Shown here piece by piece: positions 42,084 to 53,219 of a DNA stretch of 64,000 nt. Positions within the stretch are counted from its first letter, which is position 1. Each line of letters begins with the position of its first letter. A model generated the notes under the pieces. It worked only from the letters and a program-made list of their open reading frames with translations, had not been told where the DNA came from and ran no database searches. The stretch covers positions 65,607,850 through 65,671,849 of the forward strand of contig CM077645.1 of assembly GCA_039707465.1 (NCBI GenBank), written 5' to 3'. The position numbers were made by a program, and so were the translations under genes. Source of the stretch: Rhabdophis nuchalis. Lineage: Eukaryota > Chordata > Lepidosauria > Squamata > Natricidae.

Positions 42084-44420
42084 GCTAACATATTTATCTG
42101 ATTGCATGGAAATAAGAACGAACGTGCTCCCTTTAATAGAAGCAAAAACAATTTTTCAAGTTAGTTACTGTACACATCAAAGTAATTATCCATACAAATT
42201 AGCTACTAATGATTCAGAAATTGCCATGTGAGATAATGATCTTTTTGTACTTTGTCTGGCTTCATAAATAGACTACCTTGAATCTAGGAGAGACATTAAT
42301 AGATCCCACTTTCAGCTTCAGATAAATGTGATGCCTAATTAAAATAAGATTATTAAAGTCCTCCTTGGACTGGGTTTAACCTCCCAAGGGTTGTTTGGCA
42401 GTATTTTTACCAAGCATATTTGGCAGTGTTTTCCCAAATTGTGTTGTGTCTTCCACTTTATTCCATTATTCCTTCAGTGACTTATTTCATCTGATGAGAC
42501 CACTTGAAAAAAGGAGGAGGCACAAGAAAAACCTGATCTGAATGCCCAGCATTGAATGAATTAAGCTAAAAACAACAGTAAAAAGATGGACACATTCCAA
42601 GTATAGGTTATACAGTACTTTGGAAGGCCCACCACAAATGTAAAATCATTAATTCACTTTATGAATAATTATTCACCATTTTAACTTCATGCTGTCTGAA
42701 GCTCAGCCAAATACATATTTAATATATCATTTAACTGTTGAAAAAGCCAATAAAGAGATATAAATATAGATTCAACAGTTTGTATGGTTAGGTTGATTTT
42801 AATTCAATGATAGGAATGTTCTCTCTTTTTCCCCCCCTATCAGACCTAAGTTTGTGGCTTTTGGTGAACAATCCCATTGATTAAACACTACTTGTAATCA
42901 ATACACGCATCGTGGGAGTATTTGTATCTGTGTTTGCTTGTTTGTTTTTTTACTTTATTGCATAAAATTGCACTAGTTTTGTGGGAAAGACAGAAAGGAT
43001 GTCTGCACCTCTTTAATGAATGCTCTACTCAATGTGATAGAAATCCATAACACTGCAGCAGTTCCTAGTTTTAAACTTAGAGCTGCATCTGAAAGTTACC
43101 GTACTTGCATCAAAAGCATGTTAAGATTCTATTTAATGTCTTTGCTTTGTCTTATGTCAACACTTTCTTTTGGGGGATTAATTCCTAACATTAGATCATG
43201 GGCTCACACTGAAGCTATCATTCTTTCCCAAACAATACTCCTCAGCTGGAATGAATGGCAAAAAATGCTGGGTATGTCAAAAGATATCTATCATTCTAGG
43301 CTGGCTGGCGGCCAGTCCTTTTGGCTGCGTCCTGGTTGATAATAAATGCAGCAAAATTACTGTAGTGCTATGATAGTGGAATTGCAATTTGCATGTGTCT
43401 TTTCAGAACATTTGACAAACCCAACTTTATTTTTCCTAAGTGACTGACTGGCACTTTGCCTACATTACAATTGTTAGTGGAATTACTGCTAGCTGTATAT
43501 TACAAAAAGCACATTTCCTAAATCTGAATATCTATAGAGATAATATGTGCCTGTGTGTGTGTATCTGCATATGTACACTTCTTTAAGTGTGTGTATGTTT
43601 GCGTGCATATATAAAATGTAGGCTTCCAATATCCTATCATTGAGAGTAATCGATATGACATACAGTTATTTTACATTTTGCTCCACTAATCATCTGCAGC
43701 TGGATAAGCAAGAATGGAAATGGGATACGTGATACACCACAGCCACCATGTTTCCTCATAAGCTCATGGCATATCCAATTCTCATGTTCCACACAGTGAA
43801 GCCAATTTTCCAAGATGCTGAGAGCAGGTGCTAATTTAGATTCCCAAAAGACCACTTCTTTCAAAAGAACAGATGAAGGCACAACTGGGTTGAGTTGGTA
43901 TGAAGCCGAATATTGTTTAAAATATCATATAAAATTCTAGAAAGATAACTGGAGATTTGGGAAATGGCTAGCGAATAAAGTAGAAGAGATACCATGGGCT
44001 GTTAAAGAGAGATGGTTAGTTTCAGGAAAGAAAAAAAATGGAAATCAGTCCCAAAAGGAACTGAATAATGTTTATAACGTTGAAGCCTCATTATTTTCAG
44101 AGGAGTCTGGAGTCTATGTTGCAGAACAAACCAAGATTTTTAAAAGTGGACTGAAAACCAGAATACACTGAAGAGCACTCTGGACAACCACTAATGCAGA
44201 AAGAAGCTAAAGGTTGCCATCAGATAACAGAGCAGAAGATGGAATCTGCAAGCCAGAGAAAAGCCAGTTGCCAGACTATCAGAGAAAGAGAAAATGGAGA
44301 CAAAGAACTTTTGCCATAAATTTTGCCATAAAATCTTGCCATAAAACTTTCCTTTATTCTAGAATGAAGACAGACTCGGAAATAGAGTATTGTACATGCA
44401 CATCAAAAGTTGCTCAATGG
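42084..44420. other. Unique AT-rich non-coding DNA
   Basis: No gene or repeat end is recognised over about 2.3 kb. A short TG repeat lies near 43,549-43,562. Confidence 0.4.
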
Positions 44421-44425
44421 GCTGA

Positions 44426-44818
44426 TGTCAGGTCTGCCTCTAACGATGACCAACAAAGAATCCACTCAAATCCATTTTGAAAGATTTAAGAGTACTTTTA
44501 CTGGTTATGAAAAGAATGCAGTGAAATTCAAGCAAGGTCTGAGGTATTCGCGCGCGAAAGTATACATATCAAGCATTGTCCATCCCCTTTCCCCTATAAC
44601 CCCCCAACCCACTGTCCAATGAAAAAACCCCTTTGATGTCATATGGGTTGCATCTTCAGGAGCATCATCAGAATGGTATGCAAGACCGTTGACCTTGGCC
44701 ACTGTTGATAACAGCTCCTAGCTCCAAAACACCACCTGCAACATATAATTCCATACCCCACAGCCCCCCTCTCCCCATTTCATGACAGCCGAAGCAAGCA
44801 ATAAAGCCGAGGCTGACA
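44426..44818. mobile_element. Solo LTR with 5-bp target duplication
   Basis: The 393-bp segment starts TGTCAGGTCTGCC and ends GCCGAGGCTGACA, so it has TG...CA termini with a TGTCAG inverted pair. It is flanked by perfect GCTGA at 44,421-44,425 and 44,819-44,823. This is what remains after recombination between the two LTRs of a Gypsy- or retrovirus-like element. No internal gag, pol or env remains. A TTATAGGGGAAAG block on the minus strand could be the promoter, but orientation is unresolved. Confidence 0.88.
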
Positions 44819-44881
44819 GCTGATTGGAAGAAAACCTAACATTCTCCACCTTGATAGGAAAACAGAAAAAAGGCATAAGGG

Positions 44882-45004
44882 CAGGGTTGTCAAACTAGCG
44901 GCCCACGGGGTGGATGTGTCAAGCGTGGGCCACGCCCCCAGAAAGGGAAAACCATCAGGAAATGTCACATAAGGGCAACTTGATGTGGCGACTTGGACAC
45001 TTGT
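44882..45004. mobile_element. hAT MITE remnant (GTCAAAC end)
   Basis: The left end CAGGGTTGTCAAACTAGCGG matches the end type of the element at 4468, with GGCCCACGGGGTGG and GGGCCACGCCCCC inside. The right end is eroded (TTGGACACTTG) and no duplication is clear. Confidence 0.6.
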
Positions 45005-45122
45005 GATATAGGGAGAAAACTGCATTGGCAGCTGGGTGGGAAAAGATCTGGGTGTTATTGTCAATTACAAGTTGAACATAAGCTAGCAGTATGATGCAAC
45101 TGGTAAAATGCTACCTTAGAGT

Positions 45123-45418
45123 CAGAGGTGGTATTCAGCAGCTTTCTGACCAGTTCTGGAGAACCAATAGTGGAATTTTTGAGTAGTTTGGAGAACCAGT
45201 AAATATCACCTCTGACTAGCCCCACACCCATCTTATTCTCTGCCTCCTGCATCCCAGCCGATCAGGAGGAAATGGGGATTTTGTAGTAACCTTCCCCTGT
45301 AGTGGGGGAGGAATGGAGATTTTACAGTGTCCTTCCCCTGCATGTCCATCAAGCCATACCACACCTGCCAAGCCATGCCCACAGAACCGGTAGTAAAAAA
45401 ATTTGTATCCCACCACTG
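45123..45418. mobile_element. hAT MITE (CAGAGGTGG family), perfect duplication
   Basis: It starts CAGAGGTGGTATTCAGC and ends TATCCCACCACTG. A perfect CTTAGAGT flanks it at 45,115-45,122 and 45,419-45,426. The interior repeats ACCTTCCCCTG-type blocks twice. Confidence 0.9.
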
Positions 45419-48080
45419 CTTAGAGTAGTAGGATCATGTCCAGATTATGGGAAATAATTGTTCTTCTCTTTTGGGTGGAGATGATCTCAAAAGTGCTTAT
45501 ATAATAAAAATAGAAAACTGAATGATTGTAATTAGAGTAATGGCATGAAGGCATCAGGAGAAGCAGCGCAGTATCAAAAATTAACGAACAAAAACTTGTT
45601 AAACTTAAATGATGAAATGCAGACATCTGAACCAGAATATAGTGTGACACTTTGTCCTGACTCCAATTAAATCAAGGTGGCAGTGAGGACATGGCTGAGA
45701 CGAATATAGTAAGTAAAGATTTCAGAGACTGATAATAAGAGCATGAAGCTATGGAATATCCCCAAACGCAATAATAAAGTCAGTAAAATGATATTATGCT
45801 AAAATAGTTAAATCTTGCTTATTAGAGTTCCCCCACAATCCTTTTTATGGGACAGGTAGTGTAGAAACATTTACCTTGAGCAACTCAAACATAACAAATA
45901 GCTGATGTATTTCACACCTTGAAGTCAAGGTTCAAAAATATGTTGTACTGCTATATCCTTGAAAAAAGGGAATTGCTTTTAGAAGTATATGAAAGAAATT
46001 ATTTATTCCTGCTAACTTTTTAAACATTTAATTTATACCAATGACTACCAAACTCTTTTCACAGTTTACAATATAAAAATTTAAACTAAAACCAAACATC
46101 TGGTAAACAAATCAAAATTACTATGAAAAGTCTTTTAAGAAATTAATGAAACAACTACTTAAAAATTCATTTTTAGAACATGCTTAATTAAATTGGAGGT
46201 CTTTGCTCATCAAGGAACTAATTCAAAAACCTCTCACTAGTTCAGAGATTGATATTTTCAGCATAATTTCTTAAAAATAAAATATTTTTCTTTCCCTGAG
46301 CTTCCTATTTTTCCCTATATATTTTTTTAAATTAGAGAAATATTGTGTTCATTTACAACTAAATGAAATATCAATAAATCAAAATATGTAAAATTAATAT
46401 CACAATAAAATAATATAATAATCAATGTAAAGCATTTCCTAATATATTGCAATAATCGATATAAATAATTCCTGATACTAGCACAACTTTAATACACATC
46501 AACACCCAAGAAATTACAAATAAGGTTTTTCCAGTTTGATAATTATCCACTGAAAGGTATTTTAAAGGCTTTTTTAAACTTTTGAGGTAGAACTCTAGAT
46601 AGCTCAAGGAGATTTCAATTCCAGAAAGGAAGAATTAAATGGCAAAGAAATCCTAAAAAGTGAAGTGCAAAGTGAGGAAAACTGATTAACCTTCATTACA
46701 CTATTAAACACAGAAACATGAATTCTTATCAGGTTTGTCAAATAAAGGAATGTTACTTGTATGTATAGACCAGAAAGTCAACACCAATTTAAATTGATAA
46801 TGCTTCCCAGCCCAATCAATGACGGGGAGAGAGAAGTATATTGGAAGAGACCAGGAACTACACCAATAAGCATTTGTTAGTTTATTAATAAGCTACCCCA
46901 TGCCAAAGTGAATTGCAGATCTCAAGGAAGCCTCCGCTAAGTCTATATTTGTCCTACTATGAATAGTACGTTTCTACCCAGACTGTTATTCTGGCAGACT
47001 GCTCCTACCATAACCTGAATGTAAAACTACTACAAAATGCTTATCCCAATGCTAAAGCTATTACTAAGTCTAAACATAGATCATTTGAAACCCTAATTTT
47101 ACCTAATGTTAATAGATTTGGTTTTTTTATTCCAGAAGAAACTCAAGCTGGCAAACCCATAACATAAATCTAAGACTAGCTTTATCCATAAAAACTCTCT
47201 CTAGGGCTTCTAGGGAAAATATGGGGAATGGAAAATTTATCTGAGAAAGTAGAAGGGATGACCACATCCAAGGCCAAGACTTTTAAAGAACACTAAGTTC
47301 ACATTCATTGACCTTTCTCTAAGCAAAGAAGTCAATGTTGCCATCTCTGCTAGTCCCATTCTATTCATCAACCATTCCTCCATTGTGTATTTCCATTTTT
47401 GTGCATATAGAAGTCTCGCCACAGTTTTCTAACTGTCTGTCCATTAGTGTTGGTGGAAAAAAGTTCTGGTTTCAGTGAATATTACTCTTTAAATTTCTTT
47501 TAAATTTAAGACCCACATAGGCATTTTTAGGTGCAATGTGGGTTTACATCTATTCCATGTTCTCAATATGATGCTTCTAATATAGTGATTTTTAAGTACA
47601 TTAACATTAGCTTTATTGTACTATAGGAAAACCATGCCATCCAACTTCACATGGTTCTCCTTTAATTCTTAAATTGTTTTATTTCTCAGCAGCCCCTGAC
47701 TCCATCATTCAAATTAAGCAGTTAGCTGAAAAATACAACTTCAGATCAGGAAATTTTAATCTTGGTCATTCTTCTGCATCCTGAGGAATTAGTATTTAGC
47801 CTTTGACTTTTTCCTTTGACATACAAGCCTAGATTATTCAAAACCATAATTCTAGGCAGTACATTTATTTTTATCACAGAGATTATCCCCAGTAACAATT
47901 GTAATCTCTCTCAATTTATCATACCGTTCTTGATTTCATTCTATGTCTTAGTATAATTGTACTGAAATAGCATAAAAATCTTATTAGTCACAATAATACT
48001 GTAATTTTCTAAGTGACCCTGAGTCATCTTTGTGTGAATGGGGCAGCCATAAATTTGTTTATTTTTTTTCTTTTTGTGAA
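45419..48080. other. Unique AT-rich non-coding DNA
   Basis: No gene, LINE or MITE end is recognised across about 2.6 kb. The stretch 46,020-46,480 is especially AT-rich. Confidence 0.4.
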
Positions 48081-48084
48081 CCTG

Positions 48085-48275
48085 GAGTCAGGGTGACTGA
48101 ATGGATCTGAGCATTTACTGGCCAGATGCCCTTCTTGACACCTATGTGGAGTTCATAGCAGATACATTCTCTTTGCACCTAAATAGAGAAACATCTGTCA
48201 CTGCCTAGGATCTAAACTCTTAACCTTCCAAGTGGGAGGTAAGTATCTTGGTCATCATGCCACTGAAGTCACCTT
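48085..48275 (-). mobile_element. tRNA-type SINE, diverged, second copy
   Basis: It has the same blocks as 35,808-35,997 in the same order: CAGGGTGACTGAATGGATC, CATTTACTGGCCAGATGCCC, TTGACACCTATGTGGAG, AGAGAAACATCTGTCAC. The minus-strand head reads AGTGGCATGATGACC and AAGGTTAAGAGTTTAGATCC at the B-box position. Confidence 0.62.
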
Positions 48276-48900
48276 TGTGTGCATGCACACGTGCGCACAC
48301 ACACAGATTTGCTTACCTACAGCTCTTTTCTTTTCCACCTTAATTTTATCTGGCTAGAACTATATATGCACACTGTATATGCACACTTCATTAGTTCGTT
48401 ATAGCATCACTTAATGGCTTGATAATCCCTCGTTGGTTGTGTAACATTCCCCAGGCCATGATTTATGCAAATTTATTACATTGTTTCCTATACCACAAGA
48501 CACCTGCAGATGCAAAACACATTACATTGTGGACAGTTCATTTTAATGCTAAGCGACTCATTCTATTGCCATAGTGAGAGTGCAGAAATGATAGAAAGAC
48601 CATCATATTTTTCATCTGTCTACTTAAATATATCCTTGCATGTTTAACTTAGATTCTTTTGCAGCTTTTACAGCTGTTGCTTGCATTTTAGGTGTACATT
48701 TATTTTTTGCATTGCTTTTTATTAAAGAAATTCAAAATAATTGAACTACCAGGAACAGTGATTCTCAATTAATATGACACATGTATATATTCTTCTATAA
48801 AACTTTTAATTTTTTCCTATTTACAATAAAAAATATACAGCAGAATACAAATGAAAAATACTAAAATGGAATTTTTAATCATCAAATTATTTTTCATGAA
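48276..48900. other. Unique non-coding DNA
   Basis: A short ACAC run lies at 48,290-48,303. Nothing else is recognised. Confidence 0.4.
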
Positions 48901-48909
48901 CCTTAACCT

Positions 48910-49253
48910 TGATGAAGGGAAGGACCAGGGGAGACATGATAGCAGTGTTCCGATATCTCAGAGGATGCCACAAAGAAGAGGGAGTCAAACTATTCTCCAA
49001 GGCACCTGAGGGCAGGACAAGAAACAATGGGTAGAAACTAATCAAGGAGAGAAGCAACTTAGAACTAAGGAGAAATTTCCTGACAGTTAGAACAATTAAC
49101 CTCTGGAACAGCTTGCCTCCAGAAGTTGTGAATGCCCCAACCCTGGAAGTCTTTAAGAAGATGTTAGATAGCCATTTGTCTGAAATGGTATAAGGTTGCT
49201 GCCCACGCAGGGGGTTGGACTAGAAGACCTACAAGATCCCTTCCAACTCTGCT
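48910..49253 (+). mobile_element. CR1 LINE 3' end
   Basis: It runs from GATGAAGGGAAGGACCAGGG through GATGCCACAAAGAAGAGGG, AGAACTAAGGAGAAATTTCC and TTGGACTAGAAGACC to CCAACTCTGCTATTG. It ends in a TGTAT array. It is less diverged than the 8.6-kb copy. Confidence 0.92.
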
Positions 49254-49316
49254 ATTGTATTGTATTGTATTGTATTGTATTGTATTGTATTGTATTGTAT
49301 TGTATTGTATTGTATT
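49254..49316 (+). repeat. (TGTAT)n microsatellite, CR1 tail
   Basis: Twelve or so TGTAT units directly follow the CR1 terminus. The same TGTAT/ATTGT tail is short at 5720 and 57,480. Confidence 0.95.
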
Positions 49317-49660
49317 AACGTGTACAAAATATTAATGTATTATACGTTTTGTAAAATGCCTACATCTAAGAAATCATTTTCTAATATTGAGTCAAGATTA
49401 TAGATCTTTTAGCACTAATATATGCTAAATATAATATATTTCTAATTTTGGAATCATTTGAAAGGTGGTTGCTGCTAGCAGATACTTCAAATGAAACTAT
49501 GTATGTTTTCTCTGTTCCCATTGTTTTTGATGTGATTTACCCCCAGAATAATGTGCCTTATGTGTTGGGGGAACAGTAAAGTAGCATGTAAGGAAAAGTG
49601 TGTTGCAATGTATTCTCAATATCTTATATAGTTACCTGTATTGTCCCACCCCCAGATACG
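49317..49660. other. Unique AT-rich non-coding DNA
   Basis: No recognisable feature is present. Confidence 0.35.
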
Positions 49661-49663
49661 ACT

Positions 49664-49876
49664 AGCAACAGCAATAGCGTATATAACCCCATAGTGCTTT
49701 ATGGCATGCTCTGAGTGATTTAAAGAGTCAGGATATTGTTCCCAAAAATCTGGACCCTCATTTTACTGACTTCAGTAGAACAGAGCCTGAGTTGATTTTG
49801 AGCCCATCGGGATTGAACTCCACACTGTGGGCAGAGTTAGCCTGCAATACTCCATTCTAACCATTGCGCACTAGTG
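49664..49876 (-). mobile_element. tRNA-derived SINE, second copy of the 16.3-kb family
   Basis: On the minus strand, AGTGCGCAATGGTTAGAATGG (A-box region) is followed by GGAGTTCAATCCCGATGGG (B box), AATCAACTCAGGCTCTG and AAAATGAGGGTCCAG. The plus-strand tail again shows AGCAACAGCAATAGC. Confidence 0.75.
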
Positions 49877-49937
49877 ATAAAAGAGTTGAATTCAAAATAA
49901 CAACAGACCAGATTAATAAACCAATGCTATATAGAAA

Positions 49938-50180
49938 GAGGTGGGTTTCTACTGGTTTGGCCTGGTTTGGCCGAACCAGTAGTGGTATGCCAGCATTGGG
50001 TTGCAGAACCGGCAGCGACACAGGCTGGCCAAGCCTCCAAGCCTGTTCCCCGGTCACCACAGTCGCTGCCACCATCTTGTTTTTGAGAACAATTTTATTG
50101 AACTGTGCATGCGTGCACAGCCCTCATCCAGAGCACAAAGTGCACCCACAAGCAAACCAACAGTAATGCCAGCTAGAACA
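49938..50180. mobile_element. hAT MITE (CAGAGGTGGG family) remnant
   Basis: AGAGGTGGGTTTCTACTGG marks the left end, and CAGAACCGGCAGCG, CACCATCTTGTTTTTG and GCATGCGTGCACAG mark the interior, as in the copy at 13,866 in the opposite orientation. The right end is lost, so the boundary is approximate. Confidence 0.7.
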
Positions 50181-50322
50181 CACACCTGTATATAGGTCTA
50201 AAACCAATTTTACTAGCTATAAATCTAGTAAATATAATCTTAGGCTTCTATCTTTAGTTTCTTAGATTGTACTTAAGTCTTCTCATTGCCTTCCTCCTGT
50301 TCTTCAAGGCCATGTCCTAAGG

Positions 50323-50695
50323 CAGTGATGGCTAACCTTTTTTGACTCGTGTGCCAAAAGCAGGGAGAGAGCAGGGAGGTCGTGCGTGGGTTTGCCACAC
50401 CCATAATGCTATGTGCATGACCCCCTGCTTTTGGTACACTTTTTTCACCCTCCCCGGGCTCCAGAGGCTTTCTAGGGGCCTGGGGAGGGTGAAAACAACC
50501 TCCCCCATCACCACCAGAGGCTTCAGGAGCTTCGCTGAAGCCTCCAGAGGGTGAAAAATGGCCTCAAAAGAAGGCCTAAATCAGCTGGCCAGCACACACA
50601 TGTGCACTGGAGCTGACTGGGCAACACCTCCTGTGCCCTAAGAAATGGTTCCACGTGCCACCTGTGGCACCCATGCCATAGGTACGCCATCACGG
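50323..50695. mobile_element. hAT MITE (CAGTGATGGC family), perfect duplication
   Basis: It starts CAGTGATGGCTAACC and ends TAGGTACGCCATCACGG. A perfect TCCTAAGG flanks it at 50,315-50,322 and 50,696-50,703. The interior shows GGAGGGTGAAAACAACC and the CCACCTGTGGCACCCATGCC end. Confidence 0.92.
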
Positions 50696-50703
50696 TCCTA
50701 AGG

Positions 50704-51600
50704 CCTCTACAGTAATTCCCCATTTCATGATTTTGACAGTACTGAGGTTAAGAACAAAGACTTATGTTGGGGTTATGCCAAGTTCAGCTTCTAGAGTAAA
50801 TGCCACTAAGTACATCACCCTGCAAAATAATTTTAAAAAACCAATATTCTTAAGCAATCACAACTCTCATATAAATTAATTTTAATTATTCATGAATAGT
50901 TCCCATTTTTGCACATTGACCTGAAGAAAATAGATTTGTTTTATACTTTTCCAAGAGCCAATTTCTACCTCTCATGTTCAGCTAGAGGGGAACAAAACAG
51001 TAAGCTAAGAAGATAGTTGAACTTAATCCAAGTTTGAATACTCAATGGCCAGAACTAAGAATCTTATTTCCCCTGGCACTTAAATTTCTACCAACAAGAA
51101 ACTGAAATGTCAAGGATTTTAGCATAATTGAGCTTGGCAGACAAATCATGGTTTTAATGCCAATATTCTCGTGTTTGTTATCCTTCAAATAAAAAGGGTG
51201 CAATCCTACACAGAATTGTGTGAACACTATTCTGAGGGATTTAATCCTTAGTAACATCTAAATTGCCAGAACAATTGTCCAGAGATATCTAAGTAGCACT
51301 ATTGTCAGCACAAACAGAGCCTGGTTATCTAAAAATAAGGGATCAAAGGCATCCATACTGCATAACTTAAGTAAAAATAAAAATACTGTTCTCTTTATTT
51401 TCAGCCCTTAAAAATCTAACACATATCTAAAAAATTTCACACAGCAGCAAACTAATTGGTTCTCTGTCTGGATGATCTCTAGGTTGAGTCGAAGGGCAGA
51501 GAGGGATGACGTTAAGTCTCCTCCCCTTAAAGGGACCCTTGAACAGGAGTTGTGAAAATATTCTCTCATTTAAGAGTCCTGTAAAGAGTCCTGTAAATAT
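50704..51600. other. Unique non-coding DNA
   Basis: No recognisable feature is present. Confidence 0.4.
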
Positions 51601-51672
51601 GTATATATATATACACACAGTATACAGTATACAGTATACAGTATACAGTATACATACATATACATACATACA
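51599..51672. repeat. TATA / ACAGTAT / TACA simple repeat
   Basis: ACAGTAT is repeated about six times, flanked by TATATA and CATACATA runs. The following sequence (ACTTGTTCCACAACACCCTG) resembles the 5' end of the SINE at 59,738, so this may be a relic of that SINE. Confidence 0.8.
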
Positions 51673-51776
51673 CTTGTTCCACAACACCCTGTTAGGCCCC
51701 AATTAAGGGAGCAGACATACTGTTTCCTTTTCTGCCTTTCAGCTCATCACCAGAGACCATCTAGACCAGGGGTTCC

Positions 51777-51861
51777 CAAACTTGGCAACTTTAAGACTGG
51801 CTGGAGAATTCTGGGAGTTGAAGTCCACAAGTATTAAAGTTGCCAAGTTTGGGAACCCCTG
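51777..51861. mobile_element. Palindromic hAT MITE
   Basis: It starts CAGGGGTTCCCAAACTTGGC and ends GCCAAGTTTGGGAACCCCTG, a perfect 20-bp inverted pair. Flanks are ATCTAGAC and GTCTAGAC (7 of 8). Confidence 0.9.
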
Positions 51862-51910
51862 GTCTAGACAGAAAGCTATGAGTTCCATTGTGTAATTTTT
51901 TTATATGTGT

Positions 51911-52118
51911 GTTACGTTTTTGAGCTGATCAATAAATAAGTCAGGGAGATTAGTATATATCTATTTTGAGCTTTTTAGCTCTCATCAGCTAGCCATACCC
52001 TTACAGCCCCGGTTCGAATCCCAGTAAAGGTATGGCTAGCTGATGAGAGCTAAAAAGCTCAAAATAGATCTATACTAGTCTCACTGTCTTATTTATTGAT
52101 CAACTCAAAAATGTAACA
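51911..52118. repeat. SINE palindrome: two 3' halves head to head
   Basis: The left arm (51,911-52,004) is the reverse complement of the right arm (52,024-52,118) with few mismatches. The 19-bp loop holds the pol III B box GGTTCGAATCC. Both arms are the 3' part of the tRNA-derived SINE seen intact at 59,738: AGCTGATGAGAGCTAAAAAG and TTATTTATTGATC. The tRNA 5' half is missing on both sides. Transcribed, it would fold into a hairpin of about 94 bp. Confidence 0.92.
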
Positions 52119-53037
52119 TATATATCAATAAAGAAAATAAAGAATGAATTAACATTCCCAGTCATTATATGTACTACACTGAAGCTTCACAAACATTTTG
52201 GTACTGTGATTCTCTAAAACAATAAATGCAACTCTCCTCACCATGAGTAAAACTAATGATTTCTTAGCTTTATTTCTTTAGCTTTATTAAAAACACACAG
52301 AGTATAACAATATTTTTAATCTTCATAACATAGGCGCCCACAAATATTACAATTGCCTGCCAGGTGCTTCACAGGCAAAGGAGGAGCAATGCCTGGAATG
52401 AATGTTCCTGCTTTATTTGCCTGACCAGGTTTTTATAAATTCTGCAACCTCTTGTAAGTTGCTTGGAACACTTGTGGGAGGGGTTCCAACCCACATTGCG
52501 AGAAATCAGCGCTATGCTATTGTTCTGAAAGTATCATTGTATATTAATGCTATCATCAAGCGATCCATCAATGCATTTTTCAGTGACTTGTTCCGCTGTT
52601 ACCATGATTGCTGTTATAAAGACTCAAAAAGCAGACTCTCATTTTTTCACTATGCAAATCCTAGGCATGCTGTATAAAATAGGATAACCTAGATTTTTTG
52701 AAAAGCCAAAAAAATTATCCTTAATCTTTTTAGCTGTGCTTATTTATGATGGTAATTTCCTTTCAATGTTTAAGATATGGTGGAAAATGATTCCTACAAT
52801 AGGAGAATGACAAGTTGAAGCTTGCTGCAATGTGCGTATAGTTAGCCTGCTTTCCCTAATAACAATTGGAACGATTGCAGAACTGTCCATTCCATACTTC
52901 GCAATGGACTAAAAAAAAGGCTAGGAACACTCCAGGAAGAATAGAATCGTGGTTAGAGATCTTCAACAGACACTTATAGGTAATCAAAAACTACTCTGTA
53001 TAGGGAGGCATAAAGAAAGCAAAGTATTGAATACCAT
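52119..53037. other. Unique non-coding DNA
   Basis: A 91-residue frame at 52,402-52,677 has no recognisable domain. No clear repeat end is present. Confidence 0.4.
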
Positions 53038-53045
53038 ACCCAGTG

Positions 53046-53211
53046 CAGAGGTGGGTTGCTCCTTGTTTGGCCAGATCGGCTGAACCTATAGTGGCAGCGG
53101 CAGGAGGCTCCGCCCACCTGCCTGAATGCTTCTGCACATGCACAGAAGTATTGCGCGTGTGAGCATAAGCACGAGTGAACTGGCAGCACCAGGATTTGAA
53201 ACCCACCTCTG
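53046..53211. mobile_element. hAT MITE (CAGAGGTGGG family), perfect duplication
   Basis: It starts CAGAGGTGGGTTGC and ends GAAACCCACCTCTG. A perfect ACCCAGTG flanks it at 53,038-53,045 and 53,212-53,219. The interior has TCTGCACATGCACAG and GTGAACTGGCAGCACC. At 166 bp it is the shortest member here. Confidence 0.92.
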
Positions 53212-53219
53212 ACCCAGTG

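Noticed and set aside
51911..52118. MicroRNA precursor
   Set aside because: The hairpin is far longer than a miRNA precursor and is explained by two SINE halves. It is kept as a palindrome finding only.
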